DNA of 64,000 nucleotides, taken from assembly GCA_015143295.1 (NCBI GenBank), contig CM026557.1, positions 30,699,965-30,763,964 of the forward strand, in the 5' to 3' direction. Both the position numbers and the translations under genes were made by a program. Shown piece by piece: positions 21,611 through 33,301 of the stretch; the first letter of the stretch is position 1; each line of letters starts with the position of its first letter. This DNA comes from Tetracentron sinense (lineage: Eukaryota; Streptophyta; Magnoliopsida; Trochodendrales; Trochodendraceae). A model generated the notes under the pieces. It did no database searches and was not told where the DNA came from. It saw only the letters and a program-made list of their open reading frames with translations.

Positions 21611-22527
21611 TGGAATGTTGGTTCTTGTTTTCTTGTGAAAAGCGAGGTAAAACATATCGTAGGATATGTCCCACCTCTAACCATGTTCTTGAAAACCTCG
21701 ATAAATCATGTCATGCATGCCGTGCTCGTGGAAACCGTGTACATACTTGCATTTAAATTTAAATATGACATTTGGGTAATTTCACAACACATATAACATC
21801 AATGATTGAGCAATGTAATATTCATATCATTTAGGGAAAGCAAGAAAACACACTATCATAGGCCCTAGCAATATTCATAATTTATTAGGCATGCATTTCC
21901 TAATTTACAACTCATTTTATTCACCTTGGCATTTCATCAAACATGGTGTGTTCATTATTCATTATTTATTTAAACCTAAATCATGCTTTTCTAGGTGAGT
22001 CTACTCAAATCATAAAGGTGTGTTTATTATGGATACAATGCCCTCCCCATTTTAATCATCACAACACAACACTTGGCATCCAATCGCCCATTCCATCTCC
22101 ATTCACCATTCACAACCATCCATCTCATAGCACATGTGTAAATGAAAGAAAATCAAAAGAAATAAAGGGAAAAGAGGAACTATAACTAGGAGGGTAGTAA
22201 GAAGTACCGACCTTGAAGAAATGAGGAAGAAACCCCTTCCAAAAACGACTGTGAGGTGTTGCCCTAGCTTGGGGAACGCTCTCCACGAGTGCTTGAGCCG
22301 TGATCTTGGAGAAAAACCGGACTGGAAGTGATCTAGGGTCTCAAAACCCCTTTGATTCTTCTCCAAAAGCAAAACCCTAGTTTAGGAAACCCTTTCTCCT
22401 CTCTTCTAATCCCCCAAATCCTCTAAGTGTTGAGAATGAGCCCTAAAGGCTCGGGTTAAACTCTTAAGGTAAGAGTGAACCGACCAAAAGACCATAATAC
22501 CCTTACTGAAATTTCTGCAAAAACACG

Positions 22528-22799
22528 AGTGCCGAACACGTTGAGCTGTGAATAGTGTCAAACACGTTGTGCTGTGAATAGTGCCAAACACGTTGTGCTG
22601 TGAATAATGCCGAACACGTTGTGCTGTGAATAGTGCTGAACACGTTGTACTGTGAATAGTGCTGAACACGTTGTGCTGTGAATAGTGCTGAACACGTTGT
22701 GCTGTGAATAGTACTGAACACGTTGTGCTGTGAATAGTGCTGAACACGTTGTGCTGTGAATAGTGCCGAGTACGTTGTGCTGTGAAGGGTGCCGAACCC
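22528..22799. repeat. 26-bp tandem array inside the LTR (second copy)
   Basis: The same array as at 161-432, with scattered substitutions, for example one unit with TTGTACTGTG. The unit count is the same as far as I can align by eye. Confidence 0.9.
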
Positions 22800-23317
22800 G
22801 TTGTCACGTTGTGTTGTGCATAGTGCTGAGGTCGTTGTCCGTTGTCTTATGTACAACGTGCCCGTCGTGAGCTGTACAACGTACACGTTGTTTGCTGTAC
22901 AACGTACACGTTGTCTGCTGCACAACGTACCCGTTGTCTGTTGCACAACGGATGCACAACGTATACGTTATCAGAGCTAGAGCTACGTTATTAGAGTACG
23001 TTGTCTGTGCCTTATCAGAGCACGTTGTCAGAGCACGTTATCAGAGCTACGTCCTTAGTGCCTTCCGAGCTACGTCCTTAGTGCCTTCCGAGCTACGATT
23101 GCCTGCAGGTCCAGACTGTTTTGGCTATATCTTTTGACTCGTTCGTCCGATTTTGACGATTCAACTTGCGTTGGGTTCGTACTTCGAAAATGAACATTTC
23201 TGACATTTTGGAATTTCCAATTTCTTCCTTATTTATTAATTATACCTCTTTAAAGGCAAAATGGCAACGAAAGTGTCATGCATTAAATGTGAAAAGGGTC
23301 CGGGGCTCTACACCGGG

Positions 23318-24814
23318 TCTCTTCCTACTAAGTATTTGGGCATTCCTTTGGAGGCATCCTTCAAATCTAAGTCGGATTGGGAGCCGGTTGTGGAGCGTTT
23401 TCAGAGGAGGTTATTGGGGTGGAAATCATCGTTGCTGTCTAAAGGTGGCAGGCTAGTCTTACTAAAGAGTGTGTTATGTAGTCTACCGACGTATTTTCTC
23501 TCCCTTTTCAGAATTCCTATTTCGGTAGCTTCCCAGTTGGAAAGGCTGCAAAGGGATTTCCTATGGAATGAGAAGGTGGTGCGGAAGAAGCTTCATTTGG
23601 TGAGGTGGCAATGAATTTGCCTAAAGAGAGAGGGGGCTAAGCATTTGGTCCATAAAGGCAGTAAATGAGGCGTTATTGGGCAAGTGGCTATGGTGTTTCG
23701 GGGTTGAAGAAGTTAGCCTTTGGAGAAGGGTGATAGTGGCGCGGCATGGTTGTAGAGATCGTTGGGAGCCTAGGATTCTTAGGGGCCCGCATGGGGTCGG
23801 TCTTTGGAAGGGCATTGCAGCAGGTTGGTCCAAATATGTTAAATATACTCGTTTGGTGATTGGAGATGGGGTGGACATTAAATTTTGGTTCGATCATTGG
23901 TGTGGGCTTTGCCCTTTGGTGCAAACATTCAGGACTTTCTTCCTTCTATCCTCTGCTAAGACAGCATCAATCGCGGATATGTATACTAGGAGAGCAGGGG
24001 TTGTGATTTGGAACCTCTTTTTTAGCCGCTCGCTTAATGACTAGGAAATTAGGGACTTTGCTTCGTTGTTGTCCTTGCTCGAATCGGTGAAGGTGGGGGA
24101 GTCGTTAGGGATCACCGGGTCTGGGCCGCCAACTCTAGTGGGTGATTTTTTGTGAAAGCATATTTGCAAGAAGCTAATCCGGGAGGATTAGAGGCGTTCC
24201 CAAGTAAGTTGGTTTGGGTCAATGGGTTGCCTTTCAAAGTCTCTGTCTTCCTTTGGTTGGCTTATTTAGACAAGATCCTGACCTTGGACAATTTGAGGAA
24301 GAGGGGATGAAGCTTTCCTAATCGTTTTTGTTTGTGCCTCGTGAAGGCGGAATCGGTTGATCATCTGTTGATTCATTGCCAGTTTGCAAAGCGACTTTGG
24401 TGGTATTTTTTGTCGCAGATTGGGGTCACGTGGGTGTTTCCTGCTTCTTTTCAGGCGTTGCTGTCCGGTTGGCTCTCAGCATGGTTAGATAGCCCGGTGG
24501 ATCTCATTTGGCCCTTTATTTCAGGGGTAGTTTCATGGTCCTTGTGGAAAGAGCGGAACATGAGGGTGTTTGAGAATTCCGAGTTGACCTGGGAGAGAGT
24601 GAGTACTTGCACTTGCGCGTTGTTGCGAGATTGGGTCTCCGCTAAGTATGACTTAGTTGAGATAGGATTTGACGAGGTCATATTGTAATCGTAAAAGGGG
24701 AGGAGCTTTCTTTGTGTTATGCTTAGTGTAGTCTTTTTATTGTATCTTGGGGATTCATAATTTGTGAATCTCCTTTCTGTCTATAAAATTGCTATTACTG
24801 ATCACAAAAAAAAA
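23318..24814 (+). pseudogene. L1-type LINE ORF2 C-terminal part and 3' tail (second copy)
   Basis: Continuation of the RT fragment at 20112-20681 after the solo LTR. It contains TKYLGIPLEASF, SKGGRLVLLKSVL, the WxxG/KFWFDHW linker, and a zf-RVT segment (CLCLVKAESVDHLLIHC) near 24326-24390, with the frame running to a stop at 24686-24688. The short 3' UTR ends in poly-A at about 24805-24814. Stops at 23612 and near 24308 break it. It is near-identical to 928-2421 but lacks that copy's two homopolymer deletions. Confidence 0.87.
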
Positions 24815-25722
24815 TATTGTCCTTGGTACAAGGTCTGTATAAACCCACGACAGGTTGCAGCACAGAAATTATCCTCCGCCTTGGGTATCTAGAATAAATA
24901 AGTATTCACCACATTCATATATGATCTGCAGATAAGTGAATGTCAGTGGGTTTAGCTTGCCATGTTGGATTATGTGGATAATTTTTTTTTCTTCCTGTAT
25001 CTTTGTTCCTGATGAAACATTTGATTACTAAATATGCCATCCTCTAGTAACCGAGACTATATACTGAACATTATATTTCTGCAACTCATTTTAGTTGTAT
25101 TGCGAAAGTACTCCTAGTGGCAGTGTCTATATTTGTGAAAGATCTTAAAACAGACATCATACCAAACGTTACACCATGTGGAATTCCATTCACTGTGTGC
25201 ATGTCTAGATAACAATCTATTTTTCAACTAGAAGAAGTTAATCTCTAACTATCAAGTTTATAAGAATAAAAGATAAGTTGGTTCATCTTTGTGAAGACAT
25301 TGTACAACGAATACAATTCCAATCAATTTTGCGTCTTCTCTTCTTTCTGTCTTTTCTTCAAAACAATTGCCAACAAATAATAGTAGTGGCCTTTGAATGA
25401 GATTAATCACTCCATGCTCTACGTCTTTTCTTATATTGCAGAAAATTTTTGTGGCAGTGTTTGTGTTGAAACCATAGTTGTAGGGAAATGCAACTGCCAT
25501 TTGTCTATTTGTTGCATTTCTTGCTGTTGAGACCCACATGAAGCTGCATGCCTGGGCAATATGATTTTTTTTTTCCTTTTCATATATGATAATATAACAC
25601 ATATAGGAAGCATGCAGTTTGGTAGTCATACTTTGTGCTGCATACTTGTATAAACTTCAAGCAATGGAAACAGTTACAAGCTGCATGTTATGGCACAATT
25701 ACAGATATGTTTCATTAGACAG
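24815..25722. other. Non-coding stretch before the SAC3-like exons
   Basis: No gene is supported. It ends in an acceptor (ACAG) at 25719-25722, so it may be intron or 5' sequence of the SAC3-like pseudogene. Open frames here on the minus strand lack protein-like features. Confidence 0.45.
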
Positions 25723-27604
25723 GTTAAATTTCATATCATTTCCCACCACAAGCTTCTCAAGTGTACTGGCAATCCAAATTTCTTCTGTGCGTTACCTCAA
25801 GATGGAGCAACTTACCAAATCCCTTGCATCTCTTTATGGCTTGTATGATGCCAATCGAAGTTTCAACATTAATGAGAATGAAGCTGAGTTCCGTTCGTTT
25901 TATGTGCTTCTTCATCTCGTTTTTAACAGCCAGTCAACGGTTAATATCTGACTTCATTGCTGTGTTGTTGGTTTACTCATTTTGACTATTGTGACTTGCA
26001 CCCTTAGGCTGGGTCATAACTACATATTGCTATTACTTTGATCTACAGGGTGAGACACTTGCTTTGTGGTTTCGCTGTGTGGCTTCTCCCATTATTAAGT
26101 CAATAGAAATGTGCTTTGCTCGGAGAATTTTAAGGTAACTTTAAAGTTCTTTGAGATTCTATTTGGTATTATTTTCTTCTTTAAGGAGTAAATCTTTCAA
26201 CTGTTTTCTTTCTATATATATATGCACCCATTTAGGCTCTGTTTGTTTGCAAGGAAAACAGTTGATGAAAATGATTTCCAAAGGAAAATAACATTTTCTA
26301 GTGTTTGGTGTCATGGAAAATATATTTTTTCTTAGAAAAGTTTTCTCCCTTGGAAATGTTTCCCCATTATAAAGAAGGAAAACTTTTCTTTTAAAAAGGG
26401 AGAGAAGTTATTTCTCTCAATTCTGCTCGACGCTCGACGTTCCTCTCTTTGTTCTTCATTCTCCACCGCCGACGGCAAGATCAACTTTGATTCTAAATCT
26501 TTGTACGTTCAGATCGATTTGCAGGTATAATCTCTCCCTTAAACTCAATCTCTCACTACTAAACCTAGATCTGAAATCTAGGTTTTTGAATCTCGATTCA
26601 AACAATATGGGATTGTGCTTGATTGTTCTCTGTTCGTAGATGTTCTTCCTGGTTTCGTTAGATCATATTTCCATATAATGTAGAAGGAATTGATGGATTT
26701 TTTTTAGCTAAAAAAAGCCCCAAACATTTGATTTTCTTTCTGCAACATTTCTGTTATTAAGCTTTTGTTGCTTTCTCTGCTTAATGGAGTGGCCTTAGAT
26801 CTCCTTTTCTTCATATCTTTCTTCGTTTCTCATGCATTTTGTTCAAATCAAAGGCTTAATAGATCCTCGTCTCTGCAACTGATCCACGAAATCTGTTCAG
26901 TAAGTGTTAGAATCTCGAGTTTCTTCATTTTTTTGCGAAATTTCTTCTTTATTTTGAGGTTGTTTTGATTGAAATCGAGTAAGCTGTTGTGATTTTGATT
27001 TTGTTAGTGATAGATATGATTTTCTTCCAGTCTATGTGATTTTCTGTGTTTTTTGGTTCATTTGATGTTAATCTCACTGTAGATCACCGTGTACTTTGAT
27101 GTTATATGTTTGTGGATTTTTTTGGGGGTTTTTCATTTTGTGTTTCCGTAGGTATCGTTTGTAATTCTCAATCTCTTGTATATTATTTAGCTATAATCAG
27201 TTCTATTTTTTTTTTTGTGCATTTAAAATCAATCACTGAAATTGCTTCAAATTTCGAGTTTCTGTAGGTTAGATTTATATTCTCTAGAATAGGACTTTTT
27301 AAAAAAAAATGATTATGAGGAAGTGTTTTGGAATTTGGATGAATCCTTCTAGGTATGTATCGTTTATGTTCTAATCGATTTTTCAGCTTAAATATGTTGG
27401 TTTTTCTTCGTCTGGGAGTTTAATTAGGTTTTGGTTCTAAGTGTTATATTATAAGTTTAATTAGGTTTTGGTTCTCGTAGCCATCACCACCACCTCCACC
27501 ACTGTCACCACTTCTAGGTTGAAATCAATAAGTTTAAAATTTTCATTTAATTATGTACGTATAATAGGTGTCAAAGTTTAACATACTTATTCTATGTTTT
27601 AGAT

Positions 27605-28859
27605 ATGAGAATTCATCGCATAATTGACAAGCGTAAGGTCAAAGCTGGCATTTTAGCTTCTACTGCAGCAGGCTTTGCCTGTCTCCTTGTAGCTTACTAT
27701 ACAAAATGTCTTAAAAGAGCACCTTCCGTCAATAGGGATGAAGAGAGAAAAATATTTGTGAATCGAATAATTAACGGGAGAAATAGAGATTGTTTAAATC
27801 AAGTAAGAATGAGTAAGGAGTGTTTTTACAGGCTGTGTTCTATCTTAAGAGAAACTTCACGAGTACGTGATTCTCTTAACGTTAGTGTGGAAGAGCAAGT
27901 GGTTATGTTTCTGCACACGGTAAGCCATAATGTTAGAAATCGAGTGATTTCTTTTCCGTTCAGCCATTCAAGAGAAACGGTTAGTCGGTACTTCAACAAC
28001 GTATTGCAGACAATACTTAGCATGTACAAGGATTTAGTTAGACAACCAGTTGGAATTGAAGCACCGCCAGAAATAAGGAACGATCGTAGATTTTGGCCGT
28101 ACTTTAAGGTATACATGTAACTATTTCCTTATATATAGAAATGAGTATATTTGTTTGCATTTTATATTATTCTTACAATCGATTTAATTATTTAATAGGA
28201 TTGCGTGGGAGCGATTGATGGGACACATATTAAATGTTCAGTGCCCATCGAAGATCAGGCTAGGTTTCGTGGTCAAAAGTTATATACCACGCAAAATATA
28301 ATGACAGCATGTTCATTTGACCTTAAGTTCATGTATGTATTAGCCGGTTGGGAAGGATCTGCTGCGGATCTAGTTGTCTTGGCCGATGCATTAAAGAAGA
28401 AAAATAAATTAGTAGTCCCCGAAGGTATTGGCAATTATAAATTAGTAAATAAGTATTAATTTTAATGACTTTTGAAAACTTTTTGTGTAGGTAGATAATG
28501 ACTTTTGAAAACTTTTTTGTGTAGGTAAATATTATCTAGTTGATGCGGGATATGGGAATCGACCTGGTTTTCTTGCCCCATATCGTGGTACACGCTATCA
28601 CTTGAATGAATATAGTGGAAGGATTCCTGAAAGCTAAGATGAGTTGTTCAATCATCGTCATTCATCACTACGGAATTGTATTGAACGAGTATTTGGAGTG
28701 TTGAAAAAACGATTTCCAATATTAGATTCTACACCTCATTTTTCATTTGCCAACCAAGTTAAAGTAGTGGTAGCTTGTTGTGTTATCCACAACTACATTA
28801 TGGGTGTAGAACTGAATGATCAGTTTATGCAAGAAACGGATCAAGAGTTACAAAGATAA
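27605..28859 (+). pseudogene. PIF/Harbinger transposase (DDE_4 type), one nonsense codon
   Basis: The start is MRIHRIIDKRKVKAG at 27605. Exon 1 is 27605-28108, intron GT-AG 28109-28198, exon 2 28199-28424, intron 28425-28524, exon 3 28525-28859. Exon 1 holds the helix-turn-helix-like part (NQVRMSKECFYRLC, SRETVSRYFNNVL). Exon 2 holds DCVGAIDGTHIK with the first catalytic Asp and GWEGSAADLVVLADAL with the second. Exon 3 holds YYLVDAGYGNRPGFLAPYRG and CIERVFGVLKKRFPIL with the Glu. A TAA at 28635-28637, in PES-stop-DELFNHRH, interrupts an otherwise sound frame. The Asp-to-HDS motif usual in PIF (GSAHDS) reads SAADL here. It would cut and move the element together with the Myb-like partner. Confidence 0.85.
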
Positions 28860-29321
28860 CAATTAGGATCACGTATGACACAAAGAGAATAAAGAGATGA
28901 GCATAGTAGGTGGGCGAGTACAAGAGATGAAATAGCTGCATCCATGTATGCAGATTTTAGACGTGGTCGCAGAAATTGAGTTAACCTGTGATGTCATGTT
29001 ATTGAGTTAACTTGTAAAACGTTTTTTGAACATGTTATGTAGTTGACTAACTTGTCTTTTTTTATTATATTTGTGAATATTAAGCTCGTTCAGTTATATA
29101 GTTGAGTAAATTATATTTCCTAGTTGAGTATGAATTAGATGATGCTTATGTGAATTTTTAAACTTATTTAGTTAACTTACTCAATTGTGTTTCTCTTAAT
29201 GTTTACTATTATTCCTTTTACTTTCTTGACATGAATCGTTATCTGATAGAGGGTCTTATTTTAAACGTTTTCTACCTTGTTTATAATACCTATTTGTACT
29301 CCTTGATTTGTATGTGAAGAG

Positions 29322-30322
29322 ATGAAAAGTTCAGAATCAAAAGAAGAAAGTAGTAACAAGAAGAAACATGAGAAAAAAGGAAATCAATTAAGGTGGACGA
29401 GTATAATGGATCGTTGTCTGATAGAGGGTCTTGTAGAACAAGCAGCTCTTGGTAACAAAATTGACAAGACATTCAAGACAAAAGCATTTACAACTGTATG
29501 CAATGATCTAAGTTCAAGATTCAATAAGGACATAAGACACGACCATATAAAGAATCGGATGAAGACTATCAAAAAGCAATGTTTGGCTATTAAGAAGCTT
29601 TTGACCGTAAGTGGCTTCGGTTTTGATGCAACAACTTAGACAATCATCGCAGATGATAATGTTTGGAATGACTACATTAAGGTATAATATATATAAGTAA
29701 GTAACAAGTTTTTTAAAGCTCATATTTTATTTATGTTTCTATCAGAATTAACTTTTATTATCTACAGGTACACCCTGATGCTGCTGATTTTCAATATAAG
29801 ACTATTGAAAATTGGGTAGAGATGGGAATAGTTGTTGGCGAGGATCAAGCGACTGGAAGCATGGCTGAAGCGGGCCTTGATTTTGGTGATGAGTTTGACT
29901 GTGCAAATGTTGAACAATTCCCAAGAATGAACAAAGAGTTTGGAATTTACGATATTGCCAAGGTCACAGAAGCATCGATCGAACAAAGCAAAGGTCCTCA
30001 AGCTACATCATCTACGTCCAGACGTCATGGAAAGAAGCCTCGTGTGTCTGATGAATTAGTCCAAATTATTGATCGTGTAGCAACGAGTATGGATAAGATA
30101 GCCAAAGCAATGCATATAGACGTTGAGGCTGCGTATGCATCAGACTTGTATGCAAAAGTGATGAAGATCGAAGGTTTTGAGTTTGATTTCCTCGATGATG
30201 CATTCAGAATCTTAAATGGTGATGACAAACTTTCCCGGGCATTTCTCGCTAGAAATGAAAGAGGAAAGAGGAAGATGTTAGAAAAGATGGTTAATAAGGA
30301 TGGTGCTAGCAAAAGTAGTTAG
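29322..30322 (+). pseudogene. Harbinger Myb/SANT-like protein gene, one nonsense codon
   Basis: The start is MKSSESKEESSNKKKHEK at 29322. A Myb/SANT-like region follows (LRWTSIMDRCLIEGLVEQA, HDHIKNRMKTIKKQC). TAG at 29637-29639 falls in FDATT-stop-TIIADDNVW, where relatives usually have Lys. The first exon ends near 29681 (NDYIK then GTATAA) and the second starts after an AG at 29767-29768 (VHPDAADFQYK) and runs to a stop at 30320-30322. The C-terminal part (AFRILNGDDKLSRAF) matches the small-domain tail common to these proteins. In PIF/Harbinger elements this second protein binds the transposase and brings it to DNA. Confidence 0.8.
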
Positions 30323-30539
30323 CTAGTTATTTTAGTTTTTAGTACATATGTTTTGTTTTTGTTAGTATTGACTTGCATCTGGTTATTTTACTATTTTGGC
30401 TTGCTTATTGATTGACATGGATTAGGTTATATTTTGAAACTATGGATTGACACATTAGGTTGTTATTATGTCAATGGATTGGTACATTTGATATCGTTAT
30501 GTTAATATATTATGATAGATTAGGTTATATTTTGCTCTT

Positions 30540-31171
30540 GTATCCAATGGGAAACAATGAGGTCACAATTGGTGGCCCCATATTCTCACATAGGGAATGA
30601 GAAGAGAAGAGTATTGGTTCTTGAATAACTCAATGAAAAGAGCAACATATAGTTACATGGACTCAACAGGTTTGACTCTTCTTCTTTGTCCTCTGTTTTG
30701 ATTTAATTTACTTGAATCTTTTTGGTGTTTATTCCTTGGCCAGTTGTATCTAAATGGAAATGATGTGTTTAGTTGTTGTATTTTGTGGTACAGCTGGGCA
30801 ATTATTGCAGCCACACTCATGGATAAATCTACCAGACAATGCAGGAGGAGGTCAAAAACTAAACCATACTAAATGGAGTTATGCTAGGCTGGGTCTCTTT
30901 GAGATAGTACTAATAGCCCAAAAGGGTTCTCTGCATCTACTTCGTTTTCTTTTGTTAATGATTAATGGCTGCCTCTACTGTTTGCTGTTATTGTCTTTTT
31001 GCTGTTAGTACTAATAGTCCACACTCATTGCCTTTTTACTATTATTGTGATTCTTATCTGTTTGTGTAGAACCTATGGGAGGTTGAACCTGAATTGGCAA
31101 AACATGAAGTAGAGTTAAAATATTCTTGGCCTGAATTTGACTACAGAGAAGATCCACTTCATAGAATTTAG
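30540..31171 (+). pseudogene. Unidentified exon-like pieces inside the Harbinger element
   Basis: After an acceptor-like TGTGTAG (31062-31068) a frame reads NLWEVEPELAKHEVELKYSW and PEFDYREDPLHRI, then a stop at about 31169-31171. The composition is protein-like and the splice site plausible, but I do not recognise the family. Around 30600-30680 and 30760-30850 further exon-like bits occur (for example a YWFLNNSMKRATYSYMDS reading). They lie on the same strand as the TOL and choline kinase pieces and could be more captured host sequence. Confidence 0.3.
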
Positions 31172-31290
31172 CACAATTTATAAGTCTAATTAGAATTGCA
31201 AGTACCAAACAGGTACTTTATTATATCAGTATCTCAATAAAGAATGCTCATTTAACAAAATTCAGTTGAGTGATCTTTGTTCCAAATCAG

Positions 31291-31993
31291 GGGCTTAAAA
31301 AGGAGGTAATCGTCGACCTGGTTGGACAATGTCGTACATACAAAAAAAGAGTGGTACACCTTGTAAGGCCTTCTATTACTTCTCACATTATGCATATGAT
31401 GTAAATGGTTGTCTGTGTTCTTTTAACCATGAGTCCATGACTATATATATTACTTTTTCCATTACCTTTGAAGGGCATTCCCCCATAACTTGTACATCTC
31501 TTTTCCTTATCAATACAATTCTCGTTATCTATATAAAAAAAGAAAATCGAAGGTCAGCCATGGGATTTTTCATCCTTCTAGATTTCTTTGAACAATGCAC
31601 ATTCTGTCTTAGAATTAGTGGAACCCAATATCTTTAAGATACATACAATCCTAACTGGCATGTGTGGCAGATGTAAGTTTCCAACAATTGCATGTGTCCA
31701 TGTTGATTTTATGTTGGTGGTAACTTGGCTTACAATAACAAGAGGAAATTCCATGCTGTTTGGTTTTTACTGCAAACAGTTTCCCTATGCTAATTTTACA
31801 ATTCTTTCAGGGATGAATCACTGCTTTGTGAAGGACTAGCACTGAACGATGACTTGCAGCGTCTACTTGCAAAGCATGAAGCCATTGCTTCAGGAACTTC
31901 TATTCGAGTGGAGAAACCTAAACCTTTTCAAGCTCTTGTAGACGATGATCTTGAAGTTACAACTGGAGATAATAGTGCATGGCCTGATGGGAG
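31291..31993 (+). pseudogene. Captured fragment of a TOM1-like (TOL, VHS-GAT) gene
   Basis: Two exons with an intron between. The first, 31291-31362, encodes GLKKEVIVDLVGQCRTYKKR then VVHL; it is bounded by CAG and GTAAGG. The second, 31811-31993, encodes DESLLCEGLALNDDLQRLLA and KHEAIASGTS, followed by EKPKPFQALVDDD; it is bounded by TTTCAG and GTAATT. This is the GAT domain of plant TOM1-like proteins, ubiquitin-binding adaptors of endosomal sorting. The N-terminal VHS domain and C-terminal tail are absent. The retained intron shows capture at the DNA level, not by retroposition. It has no start of its own and is not functional as TOL. Confidence 0.8.
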
Positions 31994-32831
31994 GTAATTA
32001 ATTTCCTAGTATCTATAGTGCCTTTTTTCATCAGATGGTTGCAATCAATTCCTTTACATATTATTTGAAGTTTACATTCATGCAAATGCTCTAAGAAGTG
32101 GTCAATTATATTTCAGCATCCTTTTATTGTTGCAGTTTTTCATATTTGAAATATAAATTCAGTTGGGATAAAAAATTCATGACCGGCACTTGATGAAGGT
32201 TTGAGTCTGAGTTGGTATAAAACTTGGTCAATTATTTGTCAATCTTAGTTTTCAAGCTTACGGTGACCTTGCCTGATCTTTCAAGTTTTTCTGGTTACAA
32301 AATTGATCTCTTCTCAGTACTCTAATCAAGTGTGGTTTTTTAAAATCCAAGGTGACATTGGTGTGTTCTCAGTACTCTAATCAAGTGTGGTTCTTAGTTC
32401 TTGAAGCAGTAGGTTTCTGCTAAGGTGAGACCTGTGTTCTCATCCTAATAAAAACATTATTCATGCTTGACCACAACATTTTAACAACTGGGAAACAATA
32501 TAAAGATCAATTCCCTTGCATCCTTTCGACTCAAAATTATCCTTGGATGCCTTGTTTGGCTTGAAACAAATGAGTACCAACAATTACTCTAACCATATGG
32601 CACAAGGTTAGCAGTTTTCTTTGTCCCGTAAATCTATATGCATTTTTGTCCTACTAGATTCATGAACAGATCAAAATATCCCCTGGAAGTTGAAAAAACA
32701 ACTTTGTCAGCAAGTTCAGCTGGCATATATTTAGAAAGTTCAATAATATTGTGTCCTTGTTATGGTAATATTCTGACATGACAGTTAAGTCTCTTTTCAA
32801 TAAACTTGAACATCATAAATTCTTAATATAG

Positions 32832-33301
32832 GCAATGAACCCAGTGACATTGAAGTGGAGCAGCTAGTCCAAGATGCAGAGAAGTACACTCTTGCAAGCC
32901 ATCTACTTTGGGGCTTATGGGGAATAATCTCGGTAGGTACTTCCCCCTTTTGTTTTCATATTACTAGCATTTATGTGAGAGTGAGGGAGGGAGGACTAAG
33001 GAACACACGCCCCATGCTTAAAACTTGTATAACGGTACCAACTCACCCCTATGTATGTGTAGTGTATTGAAACACAAAAGGATATGCAATCTGGGAGGAA
33101 TTCATTCCATGTTGCTTGTTGTAAGCTTAAGTTGTGTGTTAATCCTTTGATGATCTGCAAGAATGTTTAAACGAAATCGACTTTGATTACAAGAAGTATG
33201 CAAGGCAGAGGTTTCAGCAGTACTAGTTGAGGAAGCCCAAACTCTTGGCTTCTTCAGGAGTTCCTCGGGATGATGGTGTCAATAATGATTGCTTGTCGTA
33301 G
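32832..33301 (+). pseudogene. Captured fragment of a choline/ethanolamine kinase gene (last exons)
   Basis: Exon 32832-32932 encodes [20 protein letters not shown] then [13 protein letters not shown], bounded by TATAG and GTAGGT. The next exon starts about 33171 and encodes NEIDFDYKKYARQRFQQY, then TAG (33224-33226, where functional genes have Trp, TGG), then LRKPKLLASSG, ending at a stop near 33299-33301. This is the C-terminal end of plant choline kinase (first step of the CDP-choline route). The kinase core is missing. Order, orientation and the retained intron match the parent gene structure, so it is a truncated genomic copy. Confidence 0.8.

Larger units (their letters stand above)
20687..23312 (+). 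mobile_element. Solo LTR, 2626 bp, inserted in the LINE
   Basis: It runs from TGTCGCGACCC to GGGGCTCTACA, flanked by perfect 5-bp duplications CCGGG (20682-20686 and 23313-23317). Removing it rejoins the LINE frame (the NCLGC side to the TKYLGIP side). It has no internal coding region, so it is a solo LTR left by recombination between the LTRs of a full element, probably gypsy given its length. Internal features are a GAGGGAAGGGAGACCC tandem block (about 21470-21610), a 26-bp array (22528-22799) and ACAACG/CGTTGT palindromes (about 22830-23060). Confidence 0.88.
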
